A stretch of DNA of 64,000 nt from contig CAYFWF010000057.1 in the NCBI GenBank assembly GCA_964346815.1, positions 124,001 through 188,000 of the forward strand, in the 5' to 3' direction. The position numbers and the translations under genes are program-made. This document shows, piece after piece, positions 6,658 through 16,288 of this stretch. Position 1 is the stretch's first letter; each line of letters starts with the position of its first letter. The notes under the pieces are model-generated. The model saw only the letters and a program-made list of their open reading frames with translations. It made no database searches and had not been told where the DNA came from. The DNA is from CAYFWF01 sp964346815 (GTDB lineage Bacteria; Acidobacteriota; Aminicenantia; Aminicenantales; Aminicenantaceae).

Positions 6658-9600
6658 TTTTTTCTGGCAGCTTTTTTGAGCGTTTGGAAAGCGAGAGGGA
6701 GGACGATGAGCGTAACGAGGGTGGATGTAAACAATCCTCCAACCACGACGGTCGCCAGCGGCCTCTGGATCTCGGCTCCTGGGCCTTGTGCCAAAAGGAG
6801 CGGTAAGATGCCGAAGATGGTGGTGAATGTTGTCATCAGCACAGGTCTGAGTTTGATCCCAACGCCCTCCTGGACAGCTTCTTCAAGCGTCATTCCTTGT
6901 TTGATATTGCGGTGAAAGGCAGAAAGAAGAACCAGCCCGTCTTCCAGAGCGATTCCGAAGATGGCAATGAATCCGATAGAAGCCGGGACGCTTAGGTAGA
7001 GACCGGATATCTTCAGAGCTAATATTCCGCCCATGAGAGCCAGAGGAATATTTATCAGTATGATCAAGACTTCTTGGAATGAGTAAAAAATGGTAAAGAG
7101 AAGCAGAGCGACCAAGGCCAGTGTGATGGGGGTGATGATGGCAAATCTTTTGTTAGCCCGCTGTTGGAGCTCGAATTGTCCTCCCCATTTGATCATATAC
7201 TCGGGGGGAAATTCGATGGTCCGTTCTATCTTTTCCTGAGCCTCATCCACGAATCGTCCGATATCTCTTCCTCGAATGTTGCATTGGATGGTGATAAACC
7301 GCTTGTTATTCTCTCTGTTGATGACTCTGGGCCCGACAACCTCTTCGATGAGAGCCAGTTGTTCCAGAGGAACCTGTCCTCCATCAGGAAGGGGTGTCAG
7401 TAAATTTCCGATCTGGTCAATATCCTCTCTGAACCTCGGCTCAAATCTGAGGAAAATATCGAATCTTTTCTGTTCTTCGTAGATTTGACCAAGGATCATT
7501 CCACCTACTGCGGTTTCGATCGTTTCTTGTATACTGCTGATGTTTACTCCATAGCGTGCGATTTTGTCCCGTTGAAGAACGATCTGGATGTGATTTTGGC
7601 CGGTGAACTGCTCTACCTGAACGTCGGCGGCTCCCCTTACCGATGCGATGAGATCTTTGACCTGGACGGATTTCTCCTTTAATATTTCGAAGTTTTCCCC
7701 GTAGATTTTTATGGCCAGCTGCGCTTTTACTCCTGTGATGAGTTCGTCAAGATTGTGGGCTATAGGCTGGGTCATGTTGAGATTCAGGCCGGGGAACCTT
7801 TCCAGGCGGTGTTCGATCTCCCGGATGAGTTCGTCTTTATGGCTGAAATGCCTCCACTTCTGAACCGGGTTGAGTTTGATGAGTATCTCCGCGTCATTCA
7901 CAAAGTGGGCGTGGCTCCCGACCTCTCCCCTGCCGATCCTGGTCAATACGCCTTGAACTTCCGGGACATCCTTGATCGTCTTCTCGATCGAATGGACCAT
8001 GGCAATGGTCTCTCGAAGACTGATGTTCGGATCAAGGGTGACACGCAGGTGGAGTGTTCCCTCTTCCAGGTAGGGAATGTATTCTCTCCCCAAAAAAGGA
8101 ATCAGGATGAGGCCGCACAGGAAAACAACGAAGGTGGTCAGGAATACTTTTTTCCGGTGTTTCCCGCACAGGAGAAAGAAGGGGATGTAAAGTCTTCTTA
8201 TGTGTCTGATCAAAAAGGGCTCTCGAGAAGGCGTGCCCTTTCGCTTGAGAAAGAAATAACAGAGCGCAGGGGCTGAAACCAGAGCGAAAAGAAGAGAGCC
8301 CGCAAGGGCGAAAGATATGGTGTATCCCATCGGTCGGAACATGATTCCTTCCACACCTGTAAGCGTGAATATGGGGAGAAAAACCAGGACGATGATGGCA
8401 ATAGCAAAAAAGAGGGGTCGTCCGACTTCTTCGCCGGCCGAGACGATGGCGTGGGACTTCGATTCAGGGGATAGTTGGAGATGCCGGTGGGTGTTCTCGA
8501 CCAGGATGATTGAGGCATCTGCTATCAAACCTATACCGATGGCCAATCCACCGAAAGAAATCAGATCTGCGGCAAGATTCATGCGCTCCATCAGGATAAA
8601 CGAGAACAGGATTGAAAAGGGGAGCGAAAACACAGCGATCAGGGCAGAAGGAAAGTCCCCCATGAACAAAAAGAGCACTAAAATGACCAGAATGATACCG
8701 ATGACCAGGTTTGTGGACACGGTGGAAAAACATTTTTTTACCAGTGAAGCCTGGTTGTAGAAAGGAACGATTTTGACGCCAGGAGGAAGTGATGTGTTTA
8801 TTTCGGCAATTCTTTCTTCTAAGTTTTGTATGACTCTTGCCGTGTTGGACCCGAAGAGCTTGAGGACCATCCCGACCACTTTCTCTCCTTCGCCATTTGC
8901 AAGAGCCGTTCCTCTTTTTATGGCGGGGAGCACCTCTACCTCTGCAATGTTTCTGAGATAGACAGGGGTTCCTTGATAATTGGCCACCACGATGTTTTCC
9001 AGATCCACGATTGTCTGAGCCAATCCCACGCTTCGAACGATATATTCTTCCTTGCCTTTTGTGATAAAACTGGCACCGACGTTCTGGTTGTTTTCCCTGA
9101 TCCTTTCTGCGAGCTCTGAAATAGAGAGGCCGTACTTGAGAAGCGAGTGAGGACTGACCAGGATCTGGAACTGCTTGACATCTCCCCCGATGCTCAGAAC
9201 TTGAGAAATTTCTGGAACAGATTTGAGTTCATATTTGACCAGCCAGTCTTGGATGGTTCTGAGTTCGAGGGTCGAGTAGTCCTCACCTTCCAGATAGTAC
9301 AGATAAACCAGCCCCAGGCCCGTGGCGATCGGTCCCAAGACAGGATTGTGGGCTTGTTCAGGAATGTTCTCCCTCGCTTCGTGAAGGCGCTGCGAGACGA
9401 GCTGACGTGCCCAGTAGATATCGGTTCCATCCTCGAAATAAACATTGACGATGGAGAGTGCGAAAATCGAGGTGGAACGGATGTTGTTTACATGAGGCAG
9501 TCCGAACATCGACGACTCGATGGGATAAGAGATCAATCTTTCGACTTCTTCTGGAGCCATGCCGTGGGCTTCGGTGTAGACCTGGACAAGAGGCGGAGAG

Positions 9601-9725
9601 GGATCGGGAAAAACATCTATGGAAAGTCTTTGGTAGGCAGCAAATCCCAAAAAACACAGGATAATGGTTGCAAGCACCACGAAAAGCCTCTGCTTGAGCG
9701 AGAGTTGTAGGATTTTCTGTATCAT
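6654..9725 (-). CDS. HME-type RND efflux permease (CusA/CzcA family), first copy
   Basis: Inner-membrane proton-driven pump of the heavy-metal efflux RND family. At 1023 residues it is full length: TM1 at the N-terminus followed by IDVFPDPSPPLVQVYTEA, two large periplasmic loops, and two blocks of membrane segments. TM4 reads GLIADASIILVENTH, carrying the Asp and Glu that correspond to the proton-relay acids of CusA. The family exports Cu/Ag or Zn/Co/Cd/Ni; the metal is not predictable from what is visible. It follows its adaptor by 24 bases and overlaps the GDSL gene. A second, distinct copy is at 45624-48713. Confidence 0.92.
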   Translation of the reverse strand: MIQKILQLSLKQRLFVVLATIILCFLGFAAYQRLSIDVFPDPSPPLVQVYTEAHGMAPEEVERLISYPIESSMFGLPHVNNIRSTSIFALSIVNVYFEDGTDIYWARQLVSQRLHEARENIPEQAHNPVLGPIATGLGLVYLYYLEGEDYSTLELRTIQDWLVKYELKSVPEISQVLSIGGDVKQFQILVSPHSLLKYGLSISELAERIRENNQNVGASFITKGKEEYIVRSVGLAQTIVDLENIVVANYQGTPVYLRNIAEVEVLPAIKRGTALANGEGEKVVGMVLKLFGSNTARVIQNLEERIAEINTSLPPGVKIVPFYNQASLVKKCFSTVSTNLVIGIILVILVLFLFMGDFPSALIAVFSLPFSILFSFILMERMNLAADLISFGGLAIGIGLIADASIILVENTHRHLQLSPESKSHAIVSAGEEVGRPLFFAIAIIVLVFLPIFTLTGVEGIMFRPMGYTISFALAGSLLFALVSAPALCYFFLKRKGTPSREPFLIRHIRRLYIPFFLLCGKHRKKVFLTTFVVFLCGLILIPFLGREYIPYLEEGTLHLRVTLDPNISLRETIAMVHSIEKTIKDVPEVQGVLTRIGRGEVGSHAHFVNDAEILIKLNPVQKWRHFSHKDELIREIEHRLERFPGLNLNMTQPIAHNLDELITGVKAQLAIKIYGENFEILKEKSVQVKDLIASVRGAADVQVEQFTGQNHIQIVLQRDKIARYGVNISSIQETIETAVGGMILGQIYEEQKRFDIFLRFEPRFREDIDQIGNLLTPLPDGGQVPLEQLALIEEVVGPRVINRENNKRFITIQCNIRGRDIGRFVDEAQEKIERTIEFPPEYMIKWGGQFELQQRANKRFAIITPITLALVALLLFTIFYSFQEVLIILINIPLALMGGILALKISGLYLSVPASIGFIAIFGIALEDGLVLLSAFHRNIKQGMTLEEAVQEGVGIKLRPVLMTTFTTIFGILPLLLAQGPGAEIQRPLATVVVGGLFTSTLVTLIVLPLAFQTLKKAARKK

Positions 9726-9749
9726 GTATCGATTTTCTTCTCTACGGTA

Positions 9750-10973
9750 CTAATGCACATGAGTATGCCCAAAAGTTGTCTTGCCGAGCTCTGCTTTAAG
9801 GTGAAAGGCACCCTTGACGACAACGCTGTCTCCAGGTTCCAATCCTTGTTCAATGATTCTGTTTTCCCCCACTCTGGTTCCCAATTTGACATGACGGACT
9901 GCGAAAATGTCCCCTTCCTCCAGAACGAACACAATTTTTTCCCCTTCCAAATTCTGTATGGCTTCTTCGGGAACGGCCAGGATTTCCCTCTGTTCTTGAA
10001 GATTTTCAACGGTCCCCTGGATGTACATATTGGGCTTGAGCAATCCCTCGGCATTGTCGACTTCCGCGCGGGTTTTAACGGTCCGGAGCTTCTCATCTAT
10101 GAGATCGCTGATATAGGTTATTTTCCCATGAAATTTTTTTTCCGGATATATGGAAGAAGAAACGATGACCTTGCTGTTTTGTTCGATATGAGGGAGGTCT
10201 TTTTCATAGACATCCAGGACAGCCCATAGATTTTTAAGGTCTGACACAGTGTAGAGGATTTTGGTCGGGTCCACGTGTTCTCCCACTACGACATCCCTGA
10301 AGATCACGGTCCCCGATATCGGAGAAAGGAGGGGGAGATTCGGATCGGCTATTTCGCATTTATACTGTTTGTCTTGGATGGATTTGCATTTTTCTATGAG
10401 CTCATCGATTTGGTCGTGGGTGACCCCAAAGGAATGGAGAGCTGATCCCAGGGCTCCATAATCTGTGGCCAGCTTTTCGTACTCGGCCTCCCTTCTTAAA
10501 TATTCCTTTTCTTCGATGGCCTTTTCAGACAGTAGCATCTTGGCTCTTTCATATTCCTTCTGACTCAGGAGGTATTTTGCCCTGGCACGGAGAAAGTCTG
10601 CCTGGGTCTGGGCGAATTCGGGTGAATTGATGGTGACCAGCGCCTGACCTTTAAGGATATAATCTCCCAGGTCCGCCGTGTGTGAGACAATCTTTCCTTG
10701 GACAAATGAGGAGATGTGGGCGGTGCGGTTCTGGTTGACCGTTAGAACGCCCGGTAATGTGAGCCTGGAGGATATGTTCTGTTTTGAGACAGAGTCCAAA
10801 ACGATTCCCCACTCTTTCTGTTTTTCAAGAGAGAGTTGCAGCTCTGGGTGGTCAAGTTGTTCTCCCTCCTGGTGATCGGGTTCCTGAATTTGAGAATCGG
10901 CGGGGGGTGTTTTGTTTCCGCCTCCACAGAAAGCAAAAAAAAGGATTATAAGGAAGACAACATGTTTTTTCAT
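9750..10973 (-). CDS. RND efflux periplasmic adaptor (CusB/CzcB type)
   Basis: Links the RND permease to the TolC-type channel. The 407-residue protein has an N-terminal signal ending at a Cys-Gly (FFAFCGGG), possibly a lipoprotein. A barrel-sandwich hybrid half (QGKIVSHTADLGDYILKGQ), an alpha-helical hairpin with heptad-like repeats (about 120-190), the second lipoyl half (LLSPISGTVIFRDVVVGEHV) and beta-barrel/membrane-proximal domains follow. It ends in a short histidine-containing tail (GHTHVH), which could bind metal. ATGA overlap with the upstream tolC-like gene. Confidence 0.9.
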   Translation of the reverse strand: MKKHVVFLIILFFAFCGGGNKTPPADSQIQEPDHQEGEQLDHPELQLSLEKQKEWGIVLDSVSKQNISSRLTLPGVLTVNQNRTAHISSFVQGKIVSHTADLGDYILKGQALVTINSPEFAQTQADFLRARAKYLLSQKEYERAKMLLSEKAIEEKEYLRREAEYEKLATDYGALGSALHSFGVTHDQIDELIEKCKSIQDKQYKCEIADPNLPLLSPISGTVIFRDVVVGEHVDPTKILYTVSDLKNLWAVLDVYEKDLPHIEQNSKVIVSSSIYPEKKFHGKITYISDLIDEKLRTVKTRAEVDNAEGLLKPNMYIQGTVENLQEQREILAVPEEAIQNLEGEKIVFVLEEGDIFAVRHVKLGTRVGENRIIEQGLEPGDSVVVKGAFHLKAELGKTTFGHTHVH

Positions 10974-12202
10974 TTCAATTCTTCTCCGATGGCTTTCTCC
11001 AAGGCTGCTTTATCAGCATTCCATTGGAACAGAGAATCATGGTAGTCGTTCAAAATGCTAAAGTAGGTTCTTTGCGAATCGAGGTAATCGATCAGAGAGA
11101 TTTCTCCCTGGGTGTAGCTTATCTCTGATATTTTCAAGCTCTCTTCGGCTTGCTTGAGAAGACCTTGATGATAGATTTTCAGATTCTGCTCTGACAGCTT
11201 CAGCTGGCTGAACATGGATCTGATCTCCGTGGACAGCTCCATCCGAAGGGCCCTCAATTCATGGTCTTGTTTGGCGTAGAGATTTTCCGCTTCCTGAATT
11301 TCCTTTGACCTGAAGTTCCAGAGAGGAATATCCAAGGAGATTCCGATTCCCGTGTTCCGGCCATCCAGCTCCTTATGGTGAAATCCTGAAAGCGTGAAAT
11401 CTGGAAATCTCAGCCATTTGACATAGTTCAAGTTGCTTTTGGCCTGTTCAAGTCTGGTTTCCTTTTCTTTGATCCTGGGATGAGAAAGGAGGGCATTTTC
11501 CATAAGATCGGCCTCCTCGAACCCGGGTTCGGAGTAAGCCAAGGTTCCCCGTATGGAAAAATCGGAAGGGAGAACATTCCCCAGAAATTTATTCAGGTTC
11601 TCTTTAGCCAAAAGAAGATCGGTTTGAATACGGTTCAGCTCGTTTTGCGCCCTGAGGGTTTCCACATACAGCTTGATGGCCTCCAATTCCTTCACCTCTC
11701 CAAGCTTTGCTCTTTTTTCGATCAAATCGAGGATTTTTTGTATAGAATCGAGATTTTTCCGAGCCAGATCCTGTTTGGTCTTGAAGAGAAGAATTCTATA
11801 AAAAAGATGTTTGATGTTAAAAATGACATCCAGAGTCAGCATCTCATAGCTGAATTCAGCAGCCATCCAATCTTTTTCATAAACCTGAATACGGTAATGG
11901 CGTTTGAATGGATTCTCCAGGTGCTGACTGAGAGAGATGCCTTCGGTGTCCCTCTCGAAAGTGTTGTCCCAGGATTCTGCCTTTCCCCTGTGGTATTCCA
12001 ATTCCGGATTGAACAGACGCTTTGAGGCCTGATAGGAAGCTTTAATGGCTTCCACTTCATTCCCTTTGGCCGAGATGATTGGATTGTGCTCGAGACCTAA
12101 TTCGATGATCTCGGTCAGTGTGAATTCCTTCTTTTCAGAGGAATGAAGCAGCGCAGAAAGCAGGATGAAAAGAGTCAAAAGGATAAAGATTCGGTTTCTC
12201 AT
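10970..12202 (-). CDS. TolC-family outer-membrane efflux channel (CusC/CzcC type)
   Basis: Outer-membrane component of the tripartite pump. The 410-residue protein has a signal peptide (about 1-23) and two OEP repeats: the first opens with FTLTEIIELGLEHNPIISAK, and long amphipathic helices run through LARKNLDSIQKILDLIEKRA and LKISEISYTQGEISLIDYLD, the classic YxxGxxxxxDYLxxQ motif. First gene of the tolC-adaptor-permease-GDSL operon, with a good promoter 65-100 bases upstream. Confidence 0.9.
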   Translation of the reverse strand: MRNRIFILLTLFILLSALLHSSEKKEFTLTEIIELGLEHNPIISAKGNEVEAIKASYQASKRLFNPELEYHRGKAESWDNTFERDTEGISLSQHLENPFKRHYRIQVYEKDWMAAEFSYEMLTLDVIFNIKHLFYRILLFKTKQDLARKNLDSIQKILDLIEKRAKLGEVKELEAIKLYVETLRAQNELNRIQTDLLLAKENLNKFLGNVLPSDFSIRGTLAYSEPGFEEADLMENALLSHPRIKEKETRLEQAKSNLNYVKWLRFPDFTLSGFHHKELDGRNTGIGISLDIPLWNFRSKEIQEAENLYAKQDHELRALRMELSTEIRSMFSQLKLSEQNLKIYHQGLLKQAEESLKISEISYTQGEISLIDYLDSQRTYFSILNDYHDSLFQWNADKAALEKAIGEELK

Positions 12203-12274
12203 TTTGACTTCCTATTCTATCCTATTTGGGGCAGAATTGAAATCTTCCGGATGAGCAGGAAAATATTTAGCAGG

Positions 12275-12304
12275 GTTATAATCGTTTCAATAGTAGTCAG
12301 TCAA
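12275..12304 (-). promoter_or_regulatory. Promoter of the first RND operon with overlapping dyad
   Basis: Minus strand TTGACT (12299-12304), 18-base spacer, TATAAC (12275-12280). The -35 box lies inside a perfect inverted repeat GTCAG-N5-CTGAC (12296-12310), which would be a natural operator position for a repressor or activator. The promoter is well supported by sequence; the operator is a guess, and no regulator gene is adjacent. Confidence 0.55.
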
Positions 12305-12321
12305 GCTGACAATGAAGAAGT

Positions 12322-14502
12322 TTACATTCTCCACCAGTAGGAGAATTTGACGAAAAAAAACCTTCCTTCTACTTTGTAAATTCCCAAATCGTCTTGCTCT
12401 TGATTGTCATCGAAACCCACATAAAAGACGGTGCCGGGTCTGAGTTCATAGCTCAAAAGAAGGCTGGTGTAGATTGACTTATAGTAATCGTTATAATCCG
12501 TGATCAAGCGTAAAGAAATGTGCCGGCTTAAAAGGTAGGTGATCCTTTGGCTGATGATATTGACAGAGTAGACTCTCTCTCCGCCCTTGCTTTCGAAGAA
12601 AGTATCGTTACTGATGTTGTAGAAAGCTCGAAAATTGGTGAGGGGCCTTAGGGTCAAATCGAGTCCCCATGATGTTTTGTATCCCAAATAGGGATTTTCA
12701 TCGTAGTAAATAGAATCTCCGAAAGAGAAATTGAATCCACCGCTTACCCAGGAAAGAGGCTCCGAGCTGATTCTTGCCCGGAAAGACTTTTTATAGAAGT
12801 CTATTCCTTCGTATCTTTCCATCTCGGTTGTGATTCCTCCGAAGAGAAATGTTCCTCTCCAGCCGCTTACGAAGAATCTCAAACCGAGTTCTTCATCTGT
12901 CAGCGTGTTGCTGAAATCATAAATCCTTCTGTATTCGATCGATGGTCGGATGTCAACGATCATGTCATTCATCGGGAGAAAAGCATAACCTATACGGGTG
13001 TTGAAAGACTTGATATCCTTTCTGCGAAAAAATCCCAGGGAAGCTTCGAAGTCCTCTGGGATTTGATTGTAATCTATCGAAAAAGTCAGATGACGGGCCC
13101 TTCTGCTGAAACTGAAGTTCATTGCGGGCACAACACCTGTCTTCTCGCTTCCCCATTTGGTCTGAGAGCCGACGAGTTGGAAGGAAAATCGGTAGTAATT
13201 CATAAATTTGAAATAGCCATCGAATCCAGCCACACGGTTGTAATTCTCGGTTATATTCTCCCAGGAGCATCCCATTTCCTTGTCTGTCAGGATAAAGCCG
13301 ACATGAGATTCAGAATACAGATCCCGTTTGAGACGGAAAACGTTCACAAGTGCCCTTGATTCTGTAAGCTCTGGTTCGGATTCACAGGGGAGGTCGATTT
13401 CAGGGGGATTTTCATCGTAGGCGCTTATGAAGCCTATAGTCATTTTCCCTACTTTTCCGGTGAGCTTGGTTCCCCAGAGAGGATTGACGATGTTTCGTGT
13501 ATAGGCAAGCTCGAAGGGGGTTTGGAAGAAGTCCTGGCCTTCTAGAAAGAAGGGTCTCTTTTCAGGGTAATAAAGGGCATATCTCTGGTTGACGTCAATC
13601 TGGGGCATATCCGCTTCGACCTGACTGAAATCAGGATTGACAGTAAAGTCGGCTGTAAGGTGGGATGTGATGCCGTATTTGATGTTCAGTCCAGGTTCTG
13701 GATCGAATTTTTCTCTTAACGCTTTCATGCCGGTCAGGACAGGCATGATTTCGAAATTTTTTCCCTTCTCAATGTGTCCCTCCAGCTCCAGAGTTCCTGC
13801 TTGTATAAGAAAACCGTTCACATCTCGAGATCGAGGACGCCAATAAATCTCTTCATTTTTTCTTTGGATGCTCCTCATGATCTGAAATCCCCAGACTTGG
13901 GATGGGGTATGTGGGAACCTCAGGCTCTTAAACGGGATGGCCATTTCCACTGTATAACCCGCTTCATCGATTTGAGCATTAGTGTAAAAGAAAGTATCGA
14001 AATTTCTGTCAAAACCGAAGAATCCTCCTCTGCCTCTCCCCCTTCTCCTTTCTTCTGTATAGATGCCGTCGACTTGGACGCCACAGGGATTAACCTGGAA
14101 AGCAAAAGCTCTCTTTTTATCATTAAATGTGTCCAGATATACGGTGATGCCATCATCGCCCATGACCTTATCTCTTTGAGTGAGGCAGGCCCGGACAGCC
14201 TTGGGATTGGAATCATAGCATCTCACGGCGATGTAGAGGTTTTTACTGTCATAACCGATAAAGGCTACGGTTTTTTCTGTGGGTTGTGCTCCTTCTTGTG
14301 GTTCATACTGGGTGAATGTGTCCAGCACAGCTCCTTTTTCCCAGAGTGGATTTTCTAGCTCGCCATCGATTTTTGGAGGCGTATTGAGTCTAGGGACTCT
14401 AACATGGTAATTCCTCCCGTTATCCTTTGGGAATGAGAGAGTAACAAGCAGAAGCAGAAAAAGAACAGTTACAGTCAGCTGTAGATGGATTGTCTTCTTC
14501 AT
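12322..14502 (-). CDS. DUF5916 protein: CBM9-like domain plus outer-membrane beta-barrel
   Basis: A 726-residue exported protein. After a signal peptide (about 1-25) comes a CBM9-like domain (about 35-230; VPRLNTPPKIDGELENPLWE, FIGYDSKNLYIAVRCYD, DDGITVYLDTF) and then a DUF5916 beta-barrel with alternating aromatic strands, the PEKRPFFLEGQDFFQ motif, and an aromatic final strand (GRFFFVKFSYWWRM). Proteins of this class are common in Bacteroidota and Acidobacteriota and are usually placed at the cell surface; the substrate is unknown. It stands alone between two efflux operons, with its own likely promoter. Confidence 0.88.
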   Translation of the reverse strand: MKKTIHLQLTVTVLFLLLLVTLSFPKDNGRNYHVRVPRLNTPPKIDGELENPLWEKGAVLDTFTQYEPQEGAQPTEKTVAFIGYDSKNLYIAVRCYDSNPKAVRACLTQRDKVMGDDGITVYLDTFNDKKRAFAFQVNPCGVQVDGIYTEERRRGRGRGGFFGFDRNFDTFFYTNAQIDEAGYTVEMAIPFKSLRFPHTPSQVWGFQIMRSIQRKNEEIYWRPRSRDVNGFLIQAGTLELEGHIEKGKNFEIMPVLTGMKALREKFDPEPGLNIKYGITSHLTADFTVNPDFSQVEADMPQIDVNQRYALYYPEKRPFFLEGQDFFQTPFELAYTRNIVNPLWGTKLTGKVGKMTIGFISAYDENPPEIDLPCESEPELTESRALVNVFRLKRDLYSESHVGFILTDKEMGCSWENITENYNRVAGFDGYFKFMNYYRFSFQLVGSQTKWGSEKTGVVPAMNFSFSRRARHLTFSIDYNQIPEDFEASLGFFRRKDIKSFNTRIGYAFLPMNDMIVDIRPSIEYRRIYDFSNTLTDEELGLRFFVSGWRGTFLFGGITTEMERYEGIDFYKKSFRARISSEPLSWVSGGFNFSFGDSIYYDENPYLGYKTSWGLDLTLRPLTNFRAFYNISNDTFFESKGGERVYSVNIISQRITYLLSRHISLRLITDYNDYYKSIYTSLLLSYELRPGTVFYVGFDDNQEQDDLGIYKVEGRFFFVKFSYWWRM

Positions 14503-14551
14503 ATCTGGACTCTGCTAAAGGCTATACAGTTATTTTGATGATTGAAACCTT

Positions 14552-14580
14552 ATTATAAACTTTTCGTTCTCGTTATAGAA
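14552..14580 (-). promoter_or_regulatory. Possible promoter of the DUF5916 gene
   Basis: A perfect TATAAT (14552-14557, minus strand) lies about 50 bases before the ATG. The -35 hexamer at the right distance (TTCTAT, 14575-14580) is poor, so the promoter might need an activator or be weak. Confidence 0.35.
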
Positions 14581-14582
14581 GC

Positions 14583-16151
14583 TTATCTGTTGTAAACGTC
14601 AACCATGGAGATGTTTTTTTCTTTGAGGCTGATTCCCAGAGCTCGTTCTAGACTGGCCAACGAGAGATTGTAATCCACAATGGATTGGAGCTCCTGATTC
14701 TGTGAGTTTGCAAGGTCTCTCTGGTATTGAAGAACTAGATAGGGTGTGGTCAGCCCGACTTTAAATTTTTCCTCTTCTGCTTCCAATTTTTGTTCCTGAA
14801 GCTCACGGGCGACTTTATAAGCTTCCACACGCCGATAATTGGTCTCGACAGCTCTTACAGCCTGTTTGATTTCGAGATAGATATCCTGTTTCTGTTTTTC
14901 CAGTTGAAGGGTGGCTTGTTCCAGGTCGACCTTTGCCTGAGCAAGGTTCGCCCTGGAGATGACAGTGTTCAAGGGCACGTCCAGGCTGAGGCTGATCGAC
15001 CAGTTTTGATATTCGAATCCGAAGACATCTTTAAAAGCATCTGAGATGCCCCCGGGAATTTCACCCACCTTGACTCCGAAGGGATTCTGCGGAGTGCGAT
15101 TTCCATATATAATTTGAGTTCCGGATACGCCGGGACTCCAGTAAGAAGCATTCAGGTTTAGAGTCGGAAGCTGCTGGTTTTTGGCATAGTCGAGATTCAG
15201 CTCGCTGTTTTTGATCCCGATCCGGGTCGATTCCAGGTCTGGTCGGTTTTGCAGAGCTGTGACGATGGCTTCATCCAGGTTGATTTCCTTTTTTTCGAAT
15301 TCAGGCAGCTCCTCAGGGAGAATGGTAAGAATCTCAGCATCGGGGATTTCTGCGGCAAGGTTGATGATTAATTTCAAGCGATCCTCATTATTTTTGACCA
15401 GGGCTTCGGCTGCGAGAATATCCGCTTCCCGGCTTGCCACCTCGGATTGAGCGGTAAGGATTTCGATGGGAGCCTCGGTTCCGACTTCCACAGCTCTTTT
15501 TTGCCTTTCCAAGAAATCCCGGGCCAATTGCAGAGACTGCTGGCTGACCTTGAGCGCCTCGATGCTGGCCAGGAGGTTCCAGTAGGCCTCTTCTACGCTG
15601 TAAATCGTATCCTGGAGGGTCCTCTGGAGGTCTTTTTCTGAAATATTGAGATTGTTTTGTGCGACGATGATCTCTCTTCTAGATATTTTGTATCCGAAGT
15701 TTTTAAGCAGGGGTTGAGTGAAATCAAACCGTAAAGTGCTTCTATAACTGGGGTTGATGGTTGTCCCGGTTCTATTTGTATCGTATTTATTGTTGCTCAG
15801 GGATAAATTGAAATTTCCGCCGAAAGGAACTTGCTGGGTGATGTCAACGGAATACAGTTGGATTTCGGCTGTGAGGACATCTGCTGCTTCGAGGAAAGAG
15901 TAAGAGGCTTGCTGTTGGTCAGTGGTATAGTAGTTCAAGGATAGGGATGGCAGAAATTTTTCATTGGCCGCTTGTACTGAGAGGTCTCTGATTTGGGGTG
16001 TTAGAACCTCGATAGCCACTCCGAGGTTGTTTTTCATGGCTTTTACGATACAATCCTCGAGCGAGAGTTGCAGAGTTTTTTCCAGTTCTTGAGCTTGGGA
16101 AAACGCTGCCAAGCCGGCAATCAATAAAATTCCGAGTGTTTTTTTCCACAT
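14583..16151 (-). CDS. TolC-family outer-membrane channel of the MacAB-type cluster
   Basis: A 522-residue outer-membrane efflux protein, longer than CusC-type channels. It has a signal peptide (LLIAGLAAFSQAQ), two OEP repeats (LSLEDCIVKAMKNNLGVAIE and INLDEAIVTALQNRPDLEST) and long coiled helices (VEVGTEAPIEILTAQSEVAS and VGLTTPYLVLQYQRDLANSQ). Last in the ABC efflux cluster, but separated from the permease by 137 bases and served by its own promoter at 16212-16240, so it may be shared with other pumps. Confidence 0.9.
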   Translation of the reverse strand: MWKKTLGILLIAGLAAFSQAQELEKTLQLSLEDCIVKAMKNNLGVAIEVLTPQIRDLSVQAANEKFLPSLSLNYYTTDQQQASYSFLEAADVLTAEIQLYSVDITQQVPFGGNFNLSLSNNKYDTNRTGTTINPSYRSTLRFDFTQPLLKNFGYKISRREIIVAQNNLNISEKDLQRTLQDTIYSVEEAYWNLLASIEALKVSQQSLQLARDFLERQKRAVEVGTEAPIEILTAQSEVASREADILAAEALVKNNEDRLKLIINLAAEIPDAEILTILPEELPEFEKKEINLDEAIVTALQNRPDLESTRIGIKNSELNLDYAKNQQLPTLNLNASYWSPGVSGTQIIYGNRTPQNPFGVKVGEIPGGISDAFKDVFGFEYQNWSISLSLDVPLNTVISRANLAQAKVDLEQATLQLEKQKQDIYLEIKQAVRAVETNYRRVEAYKVARELQEQKLEAEEEKFKVGLTTPYLVLQYQRDLANSQNQELQSIVDYNLSLASLERALGISLKEKNISMVDVYNR

Positions 16152-16211
16152 TTGGAACCTCCTTACTTTTAACTACGGAAAATAATACGGAAAAGATTAG
16201 CAGAGAGTTTC

Positions 16212-16240
16212 AATATCTAATCTTTCTATCCTCTTGTCAA
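16212..16240 (-). promoter_or_regulatory. Sigma-70-type promoter of the TolC gene
   Basis: Minus strand TTGACA (16235-16240), 17-base spacer, GATATT (16212-16217), giving a leader of about 54 bases. An AAGGAGG ribosome binding site precedes the ATG. This lets the channel be made apart from the sigma-factor-led operon upstream. Confidence 0.6.
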
Positions 16241-16288
16241 AATGAGTTCTTATCTTTATTTACCCGGTTGATAACTCATCCAGGAGCA

